DNA of 64,000 nucleotides from Feifania hominis (GCF_014384765.1 NZ_JACRSP010000002.1:248001-312000), one strand, 5' to 3'; positions 25,078 to 34,724 are shown, counted from the stretch's first letter. Translations and numbers: made by a program. The notes: generated by a model from the sequence alone, not told the origin.

Positions 25078-26727
25078 ATGTACCAGGCGCTCTACCGAAA
25101 ATACCGCCCGGCGACGTTTGACGACGTCGTGGGCCAGACGCCGATCGTCACGGTGCTCAAAAACGAGCTGATCTCAAACCGGCTCTCCCACGCCTATCTC
25201 TTCTGCGGCACGCGGGGTACGGGCAAGACCACCTGCGCGAAAATTCTCGCCAAGGCCGTCAACTGCCCACACGCCCACGACGGCAACCCCTGCAACGAGT
25301 GCGACATCTGCCGCGGCATCGACAGCGGCGCCATCCTCGATGTGACCGAGATCGACGCCGCCTCCAACAACGGCGTCGACAACGTGCGCGACATCCGCGA
25401 CGAGGTCGTCTACTCCCCCTCGGCGACACGCTACCGCGTCTACATCATCGACGAGGTTCACATGCTCTCGACCGGCGCGTTCAACGCGCTGCTCAAAACT
25501 TTGGAAGAGCCGCCGGCACACGTGATTTTCATCCTCGCCACCACGGAGTTTCACAAGATTCCGGCGACGATTCTCTCGCGCTGTCAGCGCTTTGACTTCA
25601 AGCGCATCACAAACGACGTCATTGCCGCCCGCCTCGCCGACGTCTGCGCCCGCGAGGGAATCACAGCCGACGCGGACGCGCTCGCGCTCGTGGCGCGGCT
25701 CGCCGACGGCTCCATGCGCGACGCTCTCTCCATTCTCGACCAGTGCGCCGTCACGGCCGACACCGTGACCTACGCCCACGTCGCCGCACTGTCGGGCGTC
25801 GGCGGGCGGCGCTATCTCGGCGAGCTCGTCGCTGCCGTTGCGCGGCAGGACTACCCCGCGGCGGTGAGTGGTCTCTCGGCGGTACACGCCGACGGCAAGG
25901 ACATGGGCGTCGTCTGTGAGGAAATCATCAGCTATTTTCGCGATATGATGCTCCTGAAGACCGTGGAAAAGCCCGACGCGCTGCTCGCCTGCCCGCCCGA
26001 TGAGCTCGAGGCTCTGCGCGGACTTACGGGTGAATTCACACTCCCCATGCTGATTCGCAATCTGCGTGAGCTTCAGCGCACCTATGACTCGCTCACGCGC
26101 AGCGCCAACAAGAAGCTCGAGCTTGAGCTGTGTCTGCTGCGCCTGTGCGACAGCCGCGTCACAAGCGACAACGAGACGCTGCTCGCGCGTGTCTGCGCCC
26201 TGGAGAAAGCTCTCGCATCGGGCGCCGTACCCCCGGCGGTACAGCTTCCCCAGATGGCACAGGCTGTTCCTGCACCGTCCCCGGCCGTTCCGGCGCAGAC
26301 CGCTCCCGCCGACGACGAGCCGCCCTTTCCCCTTGCGGACAGGCCCGCGGCGCCGGCGGACGCCCCTGCTGCAGCCGAGCCCACGCCGACACCGGCCGCG
26401 GCGGCGGGCGGCGAGCTCTTCTTCTGGACCGATGTGATGAAATCGCTGAGCAAGTCCATCTCGGGCATGCTGCAAAACGCAGCCGTTGCCTCGGACGGGC
26501 GGACGCTCACGCTCACCGTGCGCGACAAATTTGTCTACACGCTTCTCTCGAAAGACAGCGCAAAGGGCGAAATCACCCGCAGCGTCGCGCAGTACGCCGG
26601 CGCGCCGCTGGCGCTGAAGATACTCTTTGAGGAGCAGAACGCCCCTCCCGCCGAGAGTGAAAACGAAAATCTCGCCGCGCTCATCCGGCGCGGCCGCGAG
26701 AACGGAACCATACAATTTACAAAGTGA
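25078..26727 (+). CDS. dnaX: DNA polymerase III subunit gamma/tau
   Basis: The 549-residue protein begins MYQALYRKYRPATFDDVVGQ. It has Walker A in FCGTRGTGKTTCAKIL, a four-Cys zinc module (CPHAHDGNPCNECDIC), the DEVHMLST Walker B and the SRC sensor in TILSRCQRFDF. A Pro/Ala-rich linker (residues about 410-475) precedes a tau-like C-terminal domain. It loads the sliding clamp during replication. ATG at 25078 follows AAAGGGTG; a longer frame would run into the SRP RNA. It leads the dnaX-ebfC-recR operon. Confidence 0.97.
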   Translation: MYQALYRKYRPATFDDVVGQTPIVTVLKNELISNRLSHAYLFCGTRGTGKTTCAKILAKAVNCPHAHDGNPCNECDICRGIDSGAILDVTEIDAASNNGVDNVRDIRDEVVYSPSATRYRVYIIDEVHMLSTGAFNALLKTLEEPPAHVIFILATTEFHKIPATILSRCQRFDFKRITNDVIAARLADVCAREGITADADALALVARLADGSMRDALSILDQCAVTADTVTYAHVAALSGVGGRRYLGELVAAVARQDYPAAVSGLSAVHADGKDMGVVCEEIISYFRDMMLLKTVEKPDALLACPPDELEALRGLTGEFTLPMLIRNLRELQRTYDSLTRSANKKLELELCLLRLCDSRVTSDNETLLARVCALEKALASGAVPPAVQLPQMAQAVPAPSPAVPAQTAPADDEPPFPLADRPAAPADAPAAAEPTPTPAAAAGGELFFWTDVMKSLSKSISGMLQNAAVASDGRTLTLTVRDKFVYTLLSKDSAKGEITRSVAQYAGAPLALKILFEEQNAPPAESENENLAALIRRGRENGTIQFTK

Positions 26728-26740
26728 CGGAGGAAAACAA

Positions 26741-27079
26741 ATGAAAGCGAGACTGCCACAGGGCTATGGCGGCGGCCAGGCCAACTTGATGAAACAGGTT
26801 CAGAAGATGCAGGAGGACATGGCCGCCCTGCAGGAGGAGCTCGACAACCGCGACTTTACCATCACGGCCGGCGGCGGGATGATCACCGTCGTCATGAACG
26901 GCAAGAAAGCGCTCAAATCCATTGAGCTCTCCCCCGATATTGTCGACCCCGACGACATCGAGACACTGCAGGATCTCATCGTGGCGGCGGTCAACGAGGC
27001 GACCACGCAGATCGACGCCACCGTATCGGAAGAAATGGGCAAAATCACCGGCGGCATGAACATCCCCGGACTCTTCTGA
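26741..27079 (+). CDS. ebfC: YbaB/EbfC nucleoid-associated protein
   Basis: The 112-residue protein has the family pattern NLMKQVQKMQEDMAALQEELDNRDFTITAGGGMITVVMNGKKALKSIELSPDIV and a C-terminal TGGMNIPGLF. It is a small DNA-binding dimer. It lies 13 bases after dnaX behind GGAGG and before recR, the conserved order. Confidence 0.95.
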   Translation: MKARLPQGYGGGQANLMKQVQKMQEDMAALQEELDNRDFTITAGGGMITVVMNGKKALKSIELSPDIVDPDDIETLQDLIVAAVNEATTQIDATVSEEMGKITGGMNIPGLF

Positions 27080-27101
27080 CGGACAAAGGAGCCGATAGAC
27101 C

Positions 27102-27701
27102 ATGCAGTATTATGTGCCCCCGGTTGCAAAACTGATCGAACAATTTGAGAAGCTCCCCGGCGTGGGCCACAAGACCGCGCAGCGGCTCGCCTTTCATGTC
27201 ATCGGGCTGCCGCGCCAGTCGGCGCTCGACTTCGCCGCGGCCATCGTGGAGGTCAAAGACGGCATCCACTACTGCGCTGTGTGCCAGAACATCACCGACA
27301 CCGAGCTCTGCTCCATCTGCGCAAACGACGCGCGCGACCGCAGCGTCATCTGTGTTGTCGAGGAGCCGCGCGATGTGGTCTCCATCGAGAAGACCAAGGA
27401 GTACCACGGGCTCTACCATGTGCTCCACGGCGTGATCTCCCCCATGGACGGAATCGGCCCGGACGAGCTGAAAATCCGCGAGCTGATAAGCCGTCTCGGC
27501 GACGGCAGCGTACAGGAGCTCATCATGGCCACAAACCCCACCATCGAGGGGGAGGCCACGGCTATGTATATCTCGCGGCTGTGCAAGCCGCTCGGCGTCA
27601 AGGTGTCGCGCCTCGCCTACGGCATCCCGGTGGGCGGGGACCTGGAGTATGCCGACGAGGTCACGCTGCTGCGGGCCATTGAGGGCCGCCGGGAGATGTG
27701 A
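27102..27701 (+). CDS. recR: Recombination protein RecR
   Basis: The 199-residue protein has the helix-hairpin-helix [15 protein letters not shown], the zinc finger [16 protein letters not shown], and a Toprim domain starting at [17 protein letters not shown] with the [18 protein letters not shown] and late [27 protein letters not shown] motifs. It works with RecF/RecO in gap repair. It is full length and last in the operon. Confidence 0.97.
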   Translation: MQYYVPPVAKLIEQFEKLPGVGHKTAQRLAFHVIGLPRQSALDFAAAIVEVKDGIHYCAVCQNITDTELCSICANDARDRSVICVVEEPRDVVSIEKTKEYHGLYHVLHGVISPMDGIGPDELKIRELISRLGDGSVQELIMATNPTIEGEATAMYISRLCKPLGVKVSRLAYGIPVGGDLEYADEVTLLRAIEGRREM

Positions 27702-27719
27702 CCGCAATACAGCAAATCA

Positions 27720-27749
27720 AAAAGCACAGGACAGCTGTCCTGTGCTTTT
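27720..27749. terminator. Perfect 30-bp palindromic terminator
   Basis: AAAAGCACAGGACAG reads the same on the other strand. It lies between convergent recR and the MATE gene and can serve both. Confidence 0.88.
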
Positions 27750-27755
27750 GTTGTT

Positions 27756-29081
27756 TCAGTAGCCGTAGCGTCCCCGCAGCCGCAGCACATAAATTGCCGA
27801 GACCACGAGCGCCGCAAACTCGGCCATCGGAATGGACAGCCAAACGCCCTCCACGCCCCAGAGCTCCGGCAGAAGCCAGATGGCCGCGACAATGAACACA
27901 AAGGTTCTCAAAAAGGAGAGGATCGCCGAGACCCTGCCGTTTGACAGGGCCGTAAACAGTCCTGAGGCGAAGATGTTGCTGCCCATGAACAGAAAGCCGA
28001 CTGCAAAAAGGTCCATCCCATGAAGCGCGAGCTCAAAGACTGCGCTGTCAGCCGCCGCGAAAACGCCCACGACGTACCTGGCGAGCCAGACCGAGAGCCC
28101 ATACGCCAGCACCGAGCCGACGCCGATGAAGCAGCCGCTTGTGCGCACCAGCTTCGCCAGGCGCTTTTTGTTGTCCGCGCCGTAGTTGAAGCTGATCAGC
28201 GGCGCAACGCCCGACGTGTACCCCAAAAAGATGGCCGTGAAGAGAAACTGCGCGTAAAATACAATGGTCATGGCGGCGACGCCGTCCTCCCCGAGCAGTT
28301 TCATCATGATGAGGTTGAACAGAAAGGTCGTCACCGCGACCGAGAGATTTGACACCATCTCCGACGAGCCGTTCGCGCAGGCGCCCGCGAGAGTGCGTGG
28401 CTCCCAGACAGGCTTTGCGAAGTGCAGCAGCCGCCCGCGCCGGCCCGAGAAATAGACAAGCCCGATTGCCGCCGGGATGATAAACCCGATCCCCGTCGCA
28501 ATTGCCGCGCCCTTGATTCCCATGCCCAGCGGTACGATGAAGACATAGTCGAGCACCAGGTTTGCAACACCGCCCGCCACTGTCGCAATCAGCCCCAGAT
28601 TCGGCCGTCCCGCCGTGGCGAAGAAAAACTGAAACAGCAGCTGCAGCATGGCAAAGGGTACAAAGAGGCACAGGTAGAACGCATAGTCCCGGCAGTAGTC
28701 GAGAATGGCGCCGTTTGCGCCGAGCGCAATGACCATCGGCTCGGCAAAGAGCAACCCGAGCACCGCCAGCACTGCGCCGAGCCCCGCCGCGAAGCTCACA
28801 ATCAGAGTGAAGCTGCGCTTAGCGCGCTGTGTGTCACCCTCGCCCATCTGCTTTGCCACAATGGCGCTGCCCCCCGTTGCGAGCATGATGCCGATGGCAA
28901 AAATCAGATTTACCGCCGGGTAGACGATGTTGATGGCCGATAGGGCGCCTGTGCCGACAAAGTTTGAGACGAATGCGCCGTCCACCATGGTGTAAAACGA
29001 GTTGAAGACCATCATAACGATGGTGGGCAGCGTAAATTTTAAGATGAAGCCGGGGGTGATGGTTCTCTCAAAGGAGTGCAT
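27756..29081 (-). CDS. MATE family efflux transporter
   Basis: The 441-residue membrane protein has about 12 spans and MATE motifs (PTIVMMVFNSFYTMVDGAFVSNFVGTGALSAINIVYP, ATGGSAIVAKQMGEGD, SFNYGADNKKRLAKLVR). It exports cationic drugs or metabolites using ion gradients. Its gene overlaps the end of the MarR gene by 43 bases and is cotranscribed with it, so the regulator probably controls it. Confidence 0.92.
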   Translation of the reverse strand: MHSFERTITPGFILKFTLPTIVMMVFNSFYTMVDGAFVSNFVGTGALSAINIVYPAVNLIFAIGIMLATGGSAIVAKQMGEGDTQRAKRSFTLIVSFAAGLGAVLAVLGLLFAEPMVIALGANGAILDYCRDYAFYLCLFVPFAMLQLLFQFFFATAGRPNLGLIATVAGGVANLVLDYVFIVPLGMGIKGAAIATGIGFIIPAAIGLVYFSGRRGRLLHFAKPVWEPRTLAGACANGSSEMVSNLSVAVTTFLFNLIMMKLLGEDGVAAMTIVFYAQFLFTAIFLGYTSGVAPLISFNYGADNKKRLAKLVRTSGCFIGVGSVLAYGLSVWLARYVVGVFAAADSAVFELALHGMDLFAVGFLFMGSNIFASGLFTALSNGRVSAILSFLRTFVFIVAAIWLLPELWGVEGVWLSIPMAEFAALVVSAIYVLRLRGRYGY

Positions 29082-29524
29082 AAGTCCGTTTCCTCATTGC
29101 TTTCTTTCATAAAGTGGTGGTTGATGGTATCGAGCATGTCACAGAGCACCGCGATCTCGTCTTTTGTGTACTTCTGCTCAATTTCGTCAAGCGCCCGGTA
29201 GAGCACGCGGTCGTAGAGCTTGTACTCGGCGAGAAGCTCACGGTTGACATGCAGATAAAAGACCCGTCTGTCTTCGCAGCTCTGTGTCTTTGTGACAAGG
29301 CCGAGCTTTTCAAGCTCCTTTACTTTCAGGGTGACAGCCGACTTCGCCACGTGCAGAGCCTCTGCCAGATAGCTCACCGTACAGTTCTCCCGGTAGGCGA
29401 TGATGTCGAGATAGAGCAGACTGTTGTAGGTGATGTGCTGTATGTTGTGAAAGCGGTTGGCAAGGCGCAGCTCACTGATCACCATATCGAGATAGTAGCG
29501 GTCCATACGCTGTCTGAGATCCAT
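29039..29524 (-). CDS. MarR-family regulator
   Basis: The 161-residue protein has a winged-helix domain (CTVSYLAEALHVAKSAVTLKVKELEKLGLVTKTQSCEDRRVFYLHVNRELL) flanked by dimer helices. ATG at 29524 follows AGGAGGGG. It is the first gene of an operon with the MATE pump. The AT-rich upstream stretch (29540-29575) includes TAGCTTAACTA and TTATAATTATAA, possible operators. The C-terminal tail (CTPLREPSPPASS) lies in the overlap with the pump gene and is probably unstructured. Confidence 0.88.
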   Translation of the reverse strand: MDLRQRMDRYYLDMVISELRLANRFHNIQHITYNSLLYLDIIAYRENCTVSYLAEALHVAKSAVTLKVKELEKLGLVTKTQSCEDRRVFYLHVNRELLAEYKLYDRVLYRALDEIEQKYTKDEIAVLCDMLDTINHHFMKESNEETDLCTPLREPSPPASS

Positions 29525-29608
29525 TCATACCCCTCCTATCGTTATAAAATTATAATTATAATAGCTTAACTAATATAGCAGAAACCTCTTCCCCCTGTCA
29601 AGGCTTTC

Positions 29609-29637
29609 TTGCATCTTCCGGCGGAACTTGGTACAAT
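29609..29637 (+). promoter_or_regulatory. Promoter of the MFS leader
   Basis: TTGCAT at 29609-29614 and TACAAT at 29632-29637 have a 17-base spacer. Transcription would start near 29644, leaving a leader of about 155 bases before the pump gene. Confidence 0.75.
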
Positions 29638-29667
29638 GATGCCATTCCACAGAAAGGCGGTGGCACC

Positions 29668-29706
29668 ATGCGTCTTTGCATAGCTTTTGCTCCATGCAGA
29701 GTCTGA
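29668..29706 (+). CDS. Candidate 12-residue leader peptide for the MFS pump
   Basis: An ATG preceded by AAAGGCGG starts a short frame coding MRLCIAFAPCRV, ending in TGA at 29704-29706. Its last codons lie in the left arm of the leader hairpin and its stop is in the hairpin's internal loop. This arrangement is like leader peptides that control macrolide and other resistance genes by ribosome stalling. It is a proposal from sequence only. Confidence 0.5.
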   Translation: MRLCIAFAPCRV

Positions 29707-29764
29707 CGGACGCCGGCTGTATGGAGCGCACGCCCTGACGGGGCTGCGTCCGAACACTCTGCAT
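29694..29764 (+). promoter_or_regulatory. Long leader hairpin, possible attenuator of the MFS pump
   Basis: ATGCAGAGT (29694-29702) pairs with ACTCTGCAT (29756-29764) and CGGACG (29707-29712) with CGTCCG (29747-29752). A smaller GCCC/GGGC hairpin lies inside. The structure overlaps the leader peptide's end, and the pump's ribosome binding site follows at about 29783. No T-run follows, so control of translation is more likely than termination. Confidence 0.55.
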
Positions 29765-29800
29765 CTCGGTCAATCTGATAAAAAGAGAGGCAGAGCCACT

Positions 29801-31111
29801 ATGAACCACAGTAAAACCATCCGCGCGCTCAAACCGCGCAGCGGATTTCCCGCATTTGTCATCCTCTGGGCCACACAGGCCCTCTCCACCCTCGGCAGCT
29901 CCATGACCGGTTTTGCGCTGGTCATCTGGTCCTACCGGCAGCAGGGTTCCGCGCTCACGACCGCCCTGCTCTCGGTGTGCACCTACGCGCCCTATGTGCT
30001 CATCGGCTTTTTTGCCGGGGCGCTGAGCGACCGCTGGGACAAATGCCGCACGCTCCTCGTCTGCGACACGCTCGCTGCGCTGAGCACACTCTCCGTGTTC
30101 GTCCTGTACCGCGCGGGGTCTCTTGCCGTGTGGCACCTCTACGTGCTCAACGCTGCAAACGGCTTTATGAACGCCTTTCAGCAGCCCGCCGGCGATGTGG
30201 CGGTGAGTCTGCTCGCCCCGCGCGAGCAGTACCAGCGCGTCGGGGGCATGCAGTCGTTCTCAAATTCCCTGGTGACCATTCTGACCCCCATTTTTGCCTC
30301 GGCAGTGCTCGCTTTCGGCGGGATGGAAACCATCATCATTCTGGATCTCTCGAGCTTCTGCGTCGCATTTTTGGCGCTTGTTCTTCTGATCCGCATCCCG
30401 GCGGCACCGCCCGCCGGCGCGCCGAAGAGTGTGCTCCGCGAGGGGCTTGAGGGACTCATCTATCTCAGGCGACACCGCGGCGTGCTCGATTTGATCCTCT
30501 TTCTGGCGGCTATCAACCTGACCGCTTCGGTTTTCAACGCGGCGCTTCCGGCCATGCTCCTCTCGAGAAAGGGCGGCGGCGAGATGGCCCTGGGGCTCGT
30601 CAACACCTGCACGGGGCTTGCGACCGTCGCGGGCAGCGTGGCGGTGTCGCTCATGCCCCCGCCGAAGAGCCGCGTGCGGGTCATCTGCAACACGCTGCTG
30701 TTCTCCATGGGTATCGAGAACATTCTGCTTGCGTTCGGGCGGGAGCTTTGGATCTGGTGTCTGGCCGGTGTGCTCGGCTGGCTTCTGATCCCGGTGATGA
30801 ACGCCAACATGAACGCCCTGCTGCGCTCCTATATCCCGCTCGATCTCCAGGGGCGCGTCTTCGCCGCGCGCAACACGCTGCAGTTTTTCACCATACCGCT
30901 CGGGTATCTGCTCGGCGGAATTCTGGTCGACCGGGTCTTTGAGCCGCTTCTGGCAGCGCAGACGCCCGGCAGTGTCCTGCAGCTGCTCTTCGGCGACTCC
31001 AAGGGATCGGGCGCCGCCATGCTCTTCGCGGTGCTCGCCGTCACGGGCGAGCTCACCTGTCTGATCTTCCGGCGGGATCGCCACATCTGGGCTCTCGAGA
31101 AGAGTAAATAA
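29801..31111 (+). CDS. MFS efflux transporter (Mef/EntS-like)
   Basis: The 436-residue protein has about 12 membrane spans and MFS_3-type features: FVILWATQALSTLGSSMTGFALVIWSY, the loop motif GALSDRWDKCRTLL, AFQQPAGDVAVSLLAP, and a mid-protein loop before YLRRHRGVLDLILFLAAINL. Family members export macrolides, enterobactin or other compounds. ATG at 29801 follows AAGAGAGG. It has its own promoter and a structured leader, and ends in a strong terminator. Confidence 0.9.
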   Translation: MNHSKTIRALKPRSGFPAFVILWATQALSTLGSSMTGFALVIWSYRQQGSALTTALLSVCTYAPYVLIGFFAGALSDRWDKCRTLLVCDTLAALSTLSVFVLYRAGSLAVWHLYVLNAANGFMNAFQQPAGDVAVSLLAPREQYQRVGGMQSFSNSLVTILTPIFASAVLAFGGMETIIILDLSSFCVAFLALVLLIRIPAAPPAGAPKSVLREGLEGLIYLRRHRGVLDLILFLAAINLTASVFNAALPAMLLSRKGGGEMALGLVNTCTGLATVAGSVAVSLMPPPKSRVRVICNTLLFSMGIENILLAFGRELWIWCLAGVLGWLLIPVMNANMNALLRSYIPLDLQGRVFAARNTLQFFTIPLGYLLGGILVDRVFEPLLAAQTPGSVLQLLFGDSKGSGAAMLFAVLAVTGELTCLIFRRDRHIWALEKSK

Positions 31112-31117
31112 AGTCAA

Positions 31118-31149
31118 AACAGGCACAGCGCAGAGGCGCTGTGCCTGTT
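31118..31149. terminator. Bidirectional terminator between convergent MFS and ABC genes
   Basis: AACAGGCACAGCGC and GCGCTGTGCCTGTT pair perfectly around AGAG. Confidence 0.88.
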
Positions 31150-31163
31150 CTATTCTTATCCCT

Positions 31164-32924
31164 TTAATGCGCTTCTCTGCCGCAGAGTCCGCCCGGAATG
31201 GTCCAACGCTGACTTCTGTTCTGCAGCTCCACCATGCGCCGATAGAGCCCATCGTCCTGCAGCAACTGCTCCGGCGCGCCCTGCTCGGCGACCATGCCAT
31301 TCGCCAGCACGACAATTTTATCCGCCCCCGCAACGGTGCGCATACGATGAGCAATCACCAGTACGGTCTTGTTGCGAATCAACCTTGAAAGTGCCGTCTG
31401 TATCAGCGTCTCATTCTCCACATCAAGCGAGGCGGTCGCCTCGTCGAGCAATATGATGGGGGCATCTTTCAGAAAGGCTCTCGCAATGGAAATTCGCTGG
31501 CGCTCACCGCCTGAGAGCGCACAGCCATTTTCGCCGATTTGACTCTGATAGCCATCTGGCAGCCTGTCTGCAAACTCATCGCAGTTGGCAAGACGCGCCG
31601 CGGCGAGCACCTGCTCATCTGTGGCATCCCTCCTGCCGATGCGAATGTTTTCCAAAATGGTGTTGTCAAACAGGGTCACATCCTGAAATACAATGGCGTA
31701 GAGCGACAGAAGCGTCTCGGGATCAATTTTTGAGATGTCCATTCCGCCAACCGTAATGTTCCCCTGGTCCACATCCCAAAAGCGTGCTGCGAGACGGGAT
31801 ACCGTGGTCTTTCCGCCACCGGAGGGACCGACCAAAGCCGTCACTTCCCCCTGCCTTGCCGTAAAAGAGACGTCCCTGAGCACCGTCTCTCCTGTGTTGT
31901 AGGCAAATTTTACGTGGTCAAACACCACATCACAGCCCCTGTTTGTGAGGTGAGTGTCTCCGGTCTGAACCGGGTGGTCGAGAATCTCGTTCATGCGGGC
32001 GATGTTTGTTCGCGTCGCAATCACGGCAGCAAGATTCTGCAGCGCTCCCTGCAGCGGATCATAGAGCCGTGAGACCACCAGCAGAAAGAGAAAGAACGTC
32101 GGCACATCGAGTGAGCCGTCCACCAGCAGAATGGATCCAACCAGTGCCACAGTTGCAATGCCCAGCTTGAGTATCAGAGTCGCCGAAACCACGAAGACCG
32201 CAGTGCCAAGTTCCGAGAGAATAGCGCGATGCTCCACTGCCTTGATCTTCCCATCGAGGCCCTCGAGATAGCCATCTTCGGCATTGTTGGCTTTGAGGTC
32301 GCGTACGGTTTCAATACACTCCTGAATTCCATCGGCACAGGCCATTTTTGCGTCCATCTGGCGGGCACTGAGCCTCTGCTGCACTCGGGATGACAGACCG
32401 ACAATGGCAAAGGCGACCGGCATCACCCAAAGTGCGGCAAGCGCCATACGCCAGTCGTAACCGAACAGTCCCACTGCGACCAGCGTCGTCGAAATCATGG
32501 CGCCAATCAGCTCCGGAATGAAGTGAGAGAAAGCCTGTTCCAAAAATGTGCAGTCCGCCATGATGGTGCTCGTCAAATCTGCAAGATCCTTTTTTCCGAA
32601 GAAAGACAGGGGGATCTTGCGCAGTTTTTCCGCAAGAGAAATCCGACGCACACCGCTTTCGGTGTAGGTGGCAAAATAGGTCGCATTGTATTGAAACCAG
32701 GTGGTGAGCAGTATCATGCCGATGCAGGCGGCGCATCCGACGAGATAGAACGCCGTGGCGCCGCTTCCGACTCCGCCGTTCATCAGCTCGATGACAAGTC
32801 GATATAGAAGCCCCGCAGGAAACAGAAAGGACAGATTTTGAAACACGCAGGCAATGCAGCCTCTGACAAGATCGACTGCTCCCTGCCTGGAAAGAGCGAA
32901 TTTCTTTTGCAGCTTTGCAATCAT
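31164..32924 (-). CDS. ABC transporter, fused permease-ATPase, second subunit
   Basis: The 586-residue protein has six membrane spans in residues 1-300 and a C-terminal ATPase with Walker A VGPSGGGKTTVSRLAARF, signature LSGGERQRISIARAF and Walker B IILLDEATASLD. ATG at 32924 follows AAAGGAGG and overlaps the stop of the partner gene (ATGA). The pair forms a heterodimer of exporter fold. Together with the partner's ATAFADP motif this resembles the YbtPQ/IrtAB siderophore group rather than plain multidrug pumps. Confidence 0.9.
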   Translation of the reverse strand: MIAKLQKKFALSRQGAVDLVRGCIACVFQNLSFLFPAGLLYRLVIELMNGGVGSGATAFYLVGCAACIGMILLTTWFQYNATYFATYTESGVRRISLAEKLRKIPLSFFGKKDLADLTSTIMADCTFLEQAFSHFIPELIGAMISTTLVAVGLFGYDWRMALAALWVMPVAFAIVGLSSRVQQRLSARQMDAKMACADGIQECIETVRDLKANNAEDGYLEGLDGKIKAVEHRAILSELGTAVFVVSATLILKLGIATVALVGSILLVDGSLDVPTFFLFLLVVSRLYDPLQGALQNLAAVIATRTNIARMNEILDHPVQTGDTHLTNRGCDVVFDHVKFAYNTGETVLRDVSFTARQGEVTALVGPSGGGKTTVSRLAARFWDVDQGNITVGGMDISKIDPETLLSLYAIVFQDVTLFDNTILENIRIGRRDATDEQVLAAARLANCDEFADRLPDGYQSQIGENGCALSGGERQRISIARAFLKDAPIILLDEATASLDVENETLIQTALSRLIRNKTVLVIAHRMRTVAGADKIVVLANGMVAEQGAPEQLLQDDGLYRRMVELQNRSQRWTIPGGLCGREAH

Positions 32925-34696
32925 TCTGAAACCTCCTTTGCAACTTTCCAGCGGACAGAAGTTTGGTAATCGCTCCACATTTGACTGAACAGACCGCCGC
33001 TGCGTATGAGTTCATCACAGGTGCCGCTTTGCAAAATCCGCCCGTCCTGCAGAACAAAAATTCGATCCGCGCTCACGACAGTTGACAGGCGATGTGCAAT
33101 CATTATCACGGTTTTGCCCCTTGTGAGTTCATTGAACGCTGCCTGCACACGGGCCTCGTTGTCGGGGTCGGCAAAAGCCGTCGCCTCATCGAGAATGACA
33201 ATGGGCGCATCTTTTAGCAACACTCTCGCGATTGCGATGCGCTGCTGTTCCCCACCTGAAAGATAGATCCCTCTGGAGCCGATCACCGTATCAATGCCGT
33301 GCGGCAACTTTTCCACAATATCCATACACTGCGCCGCCCGCAGTGCGTTGATCACCTGCTCACGCGTGGCATCCGGCCGCCCCAGGCGCACGTTATCCAG
33401 AACCGATGCCTTTATCAGCCGGCTGTTTTGAAACACAAAGGAGACCGTGTCCATCAGCTCTCTTTTCTCAATGTTTCTCACATCCACGCCACCAATCAGC
33501 ACCCGGCCGCTCTGCGGGTCGAAAAAGCGTGATACCAGATTTGCGAGCGTTGTCTTTCCTCCGCCCGACGGGCCGACAAACGCAACCGTCTGACCGGCCT
33601 CAATACGCAGCGAAACCTGTTCAATCGCATTTTTTCCGCCGCCATAGCTGTAGCTGACACACTCGAGTTCCACCGAGGCATCCATCGGATGCTCCGGCGC
33701 GGCCGGCCGAGAGAGGGGGCTGAGCTCCAATACACTGTCAATTCGCTGAAGCGCGTCGTCCACAATCATGGCATTTTCGCTCTGAAACATGATTTTCGTC
33801 AGCGTTACCGATATGACCGGCGTTATGATGATATAAAAAATCAGATTGAGCAGAAAGTTACCGCTCACTCCGCCGCGCGTGAACAGCAGGCCGGCCGCAA
33901 TCAGAAAGGCAAAGACACTGTTGATTGCTGCCGTATAGCAGAGCATGGGGCCGCGCAGCTGTCTGGTGTAGGCAATTACCCATGTTCCGTACCGGTCAAT
34001 GGAGTCCTTGAACTTTCTAAAGGAAAACACCGTCTGGCCGAACGTCTTGACCACAGGGATGCCGCGCACATACTCCACCGCTTCATTTGACATGTCGTCC
34101 AGTGCGTTTTGGTACTCCTGCATCTTCTGGCGCATCTTGGCACCGGTCATACTCATCATAATGGCGAACCCGAGCACTACCGGCACAAGGCTCAAAAGTC
34201 CCAACCGCCAATCAAAGATCAAAAGCAGTGCCAGCAGGCCGACCGGAGTCGCAATGGCCGCCGATTTGTCGGGAAGCTGGTGTGCCAGATAGGTCTCTGT
34301 CGCCGCGCTCGACTCGTTGACAATCTTGCGCAGCTTTCCGCTGCCAAAGCTCTCGGCAAACCCGAGAGGCAGCTTGACAATATGGTGCATGGCCGCTCTG
34401 CGAATGTTGGCAGCTACTCGAAACGCCGAAATGTGCGAACACATGAGTCCGGCTATATAGATCAACACGCTCAATACGGCCGATGCAACAGCCATCCAGC
34501 CGTTGTGCGCCAGGTGTCGTGCCGCGCTGAAATCCGGTGCCGTGGCGAGCACTTCACGGACAATCTTCCAAATATACCAGAATGGCACCAACGCCACCAG
34601 GGCGCTGAGCGCCGCGAGCACCCACGACGCATAGGTGAAATACCGGTAGCCACCGGCATATCCCATCAGCCTCGACAGGTTCGATTGCTTTTTCAC
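32921..34696 (-). CDS. ABC transporter, fused permease-ATPase, first subunit
   Basis: The 591-residue protein starts at GTG behind AGAGGAGGA. It has six spans, then Walker A VGPSGGGKTTLANLVSRF, signature LSGGEQQRIAIARVL and Walker B IVILDEATAFADPDNE. The ATAFADP variant is characteristic of YbtP/YbtQ- and IrtA/IrtB-like transporters, which have an exporter fold but import siderophore-bound iron. Direction and substrate here are unproved. A TetR gene lies upstream with a 9-2-9 dyad between them. Confidence 0.9.
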   Translation of the reverse strand: MKKQSNLSRLMGYAGGYRYFTYASWVLAALSALVALVPFWYIWKIVREVLATAPDFSAARHLAHNGWMAVASAVLSVLIYIAGLMCSHISAFRVAANIRRAAMHHIVKLPLGFAESFGSGKLRKIVNESSAATETYLAHQLPDKSAAIATPVGLLALLLIFDWRLGLLSLVPVVLGFAIMMSMTGAKMRQKMQEYQNALDDMSNEAVEYVRGIPVVKTFGQTVFSFRKFKDSIDRYGTWVIAYTRQLRGPMLCYTAAINSVFAFLIAAGLLFTRGGVSGNFLLNLIFYIIITPVISVTLTKIMFQSENAMIVDDALQRIDSVLELSPLSRPAAPEHPMDASVELECVSYSYGGGKNAIEQVSLRIEAGQTVAFVGPSGGGKTTLANLVSRFFDPQSGRVLIGGVDVRNIEKRELMDTVSFVFQNSRLIKASVLDNVRLGRPDATREQVINALRAAQCMDIVEKLPHGIDTVIGSRGIYLSGGEQQRIAIARVLLKDAPIVILDEATAFADPDNEARVQAAFNELTRGKTVIMIAHRLSTVVSADRIFVLQDGRILQSGTCDELIRSGGLFSQMWSDYQTSVRWKVAKEVSE

Positions 34697-34724
34697 AGCA
34701 GTTCCTCCTCTTGGTTTTGTATTT

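Noticed and set aside
25174..26715. 513-codon open frame on the minus strand
   Set aside because: It is the antisense shadow of dnaX.
29039..29081. 43-base overlap of MarR and MATE genes as a sign of frameshift
   Set aside because: Both proteins are complete for their families; the overlap only adds an unstructured tail to the regulator.
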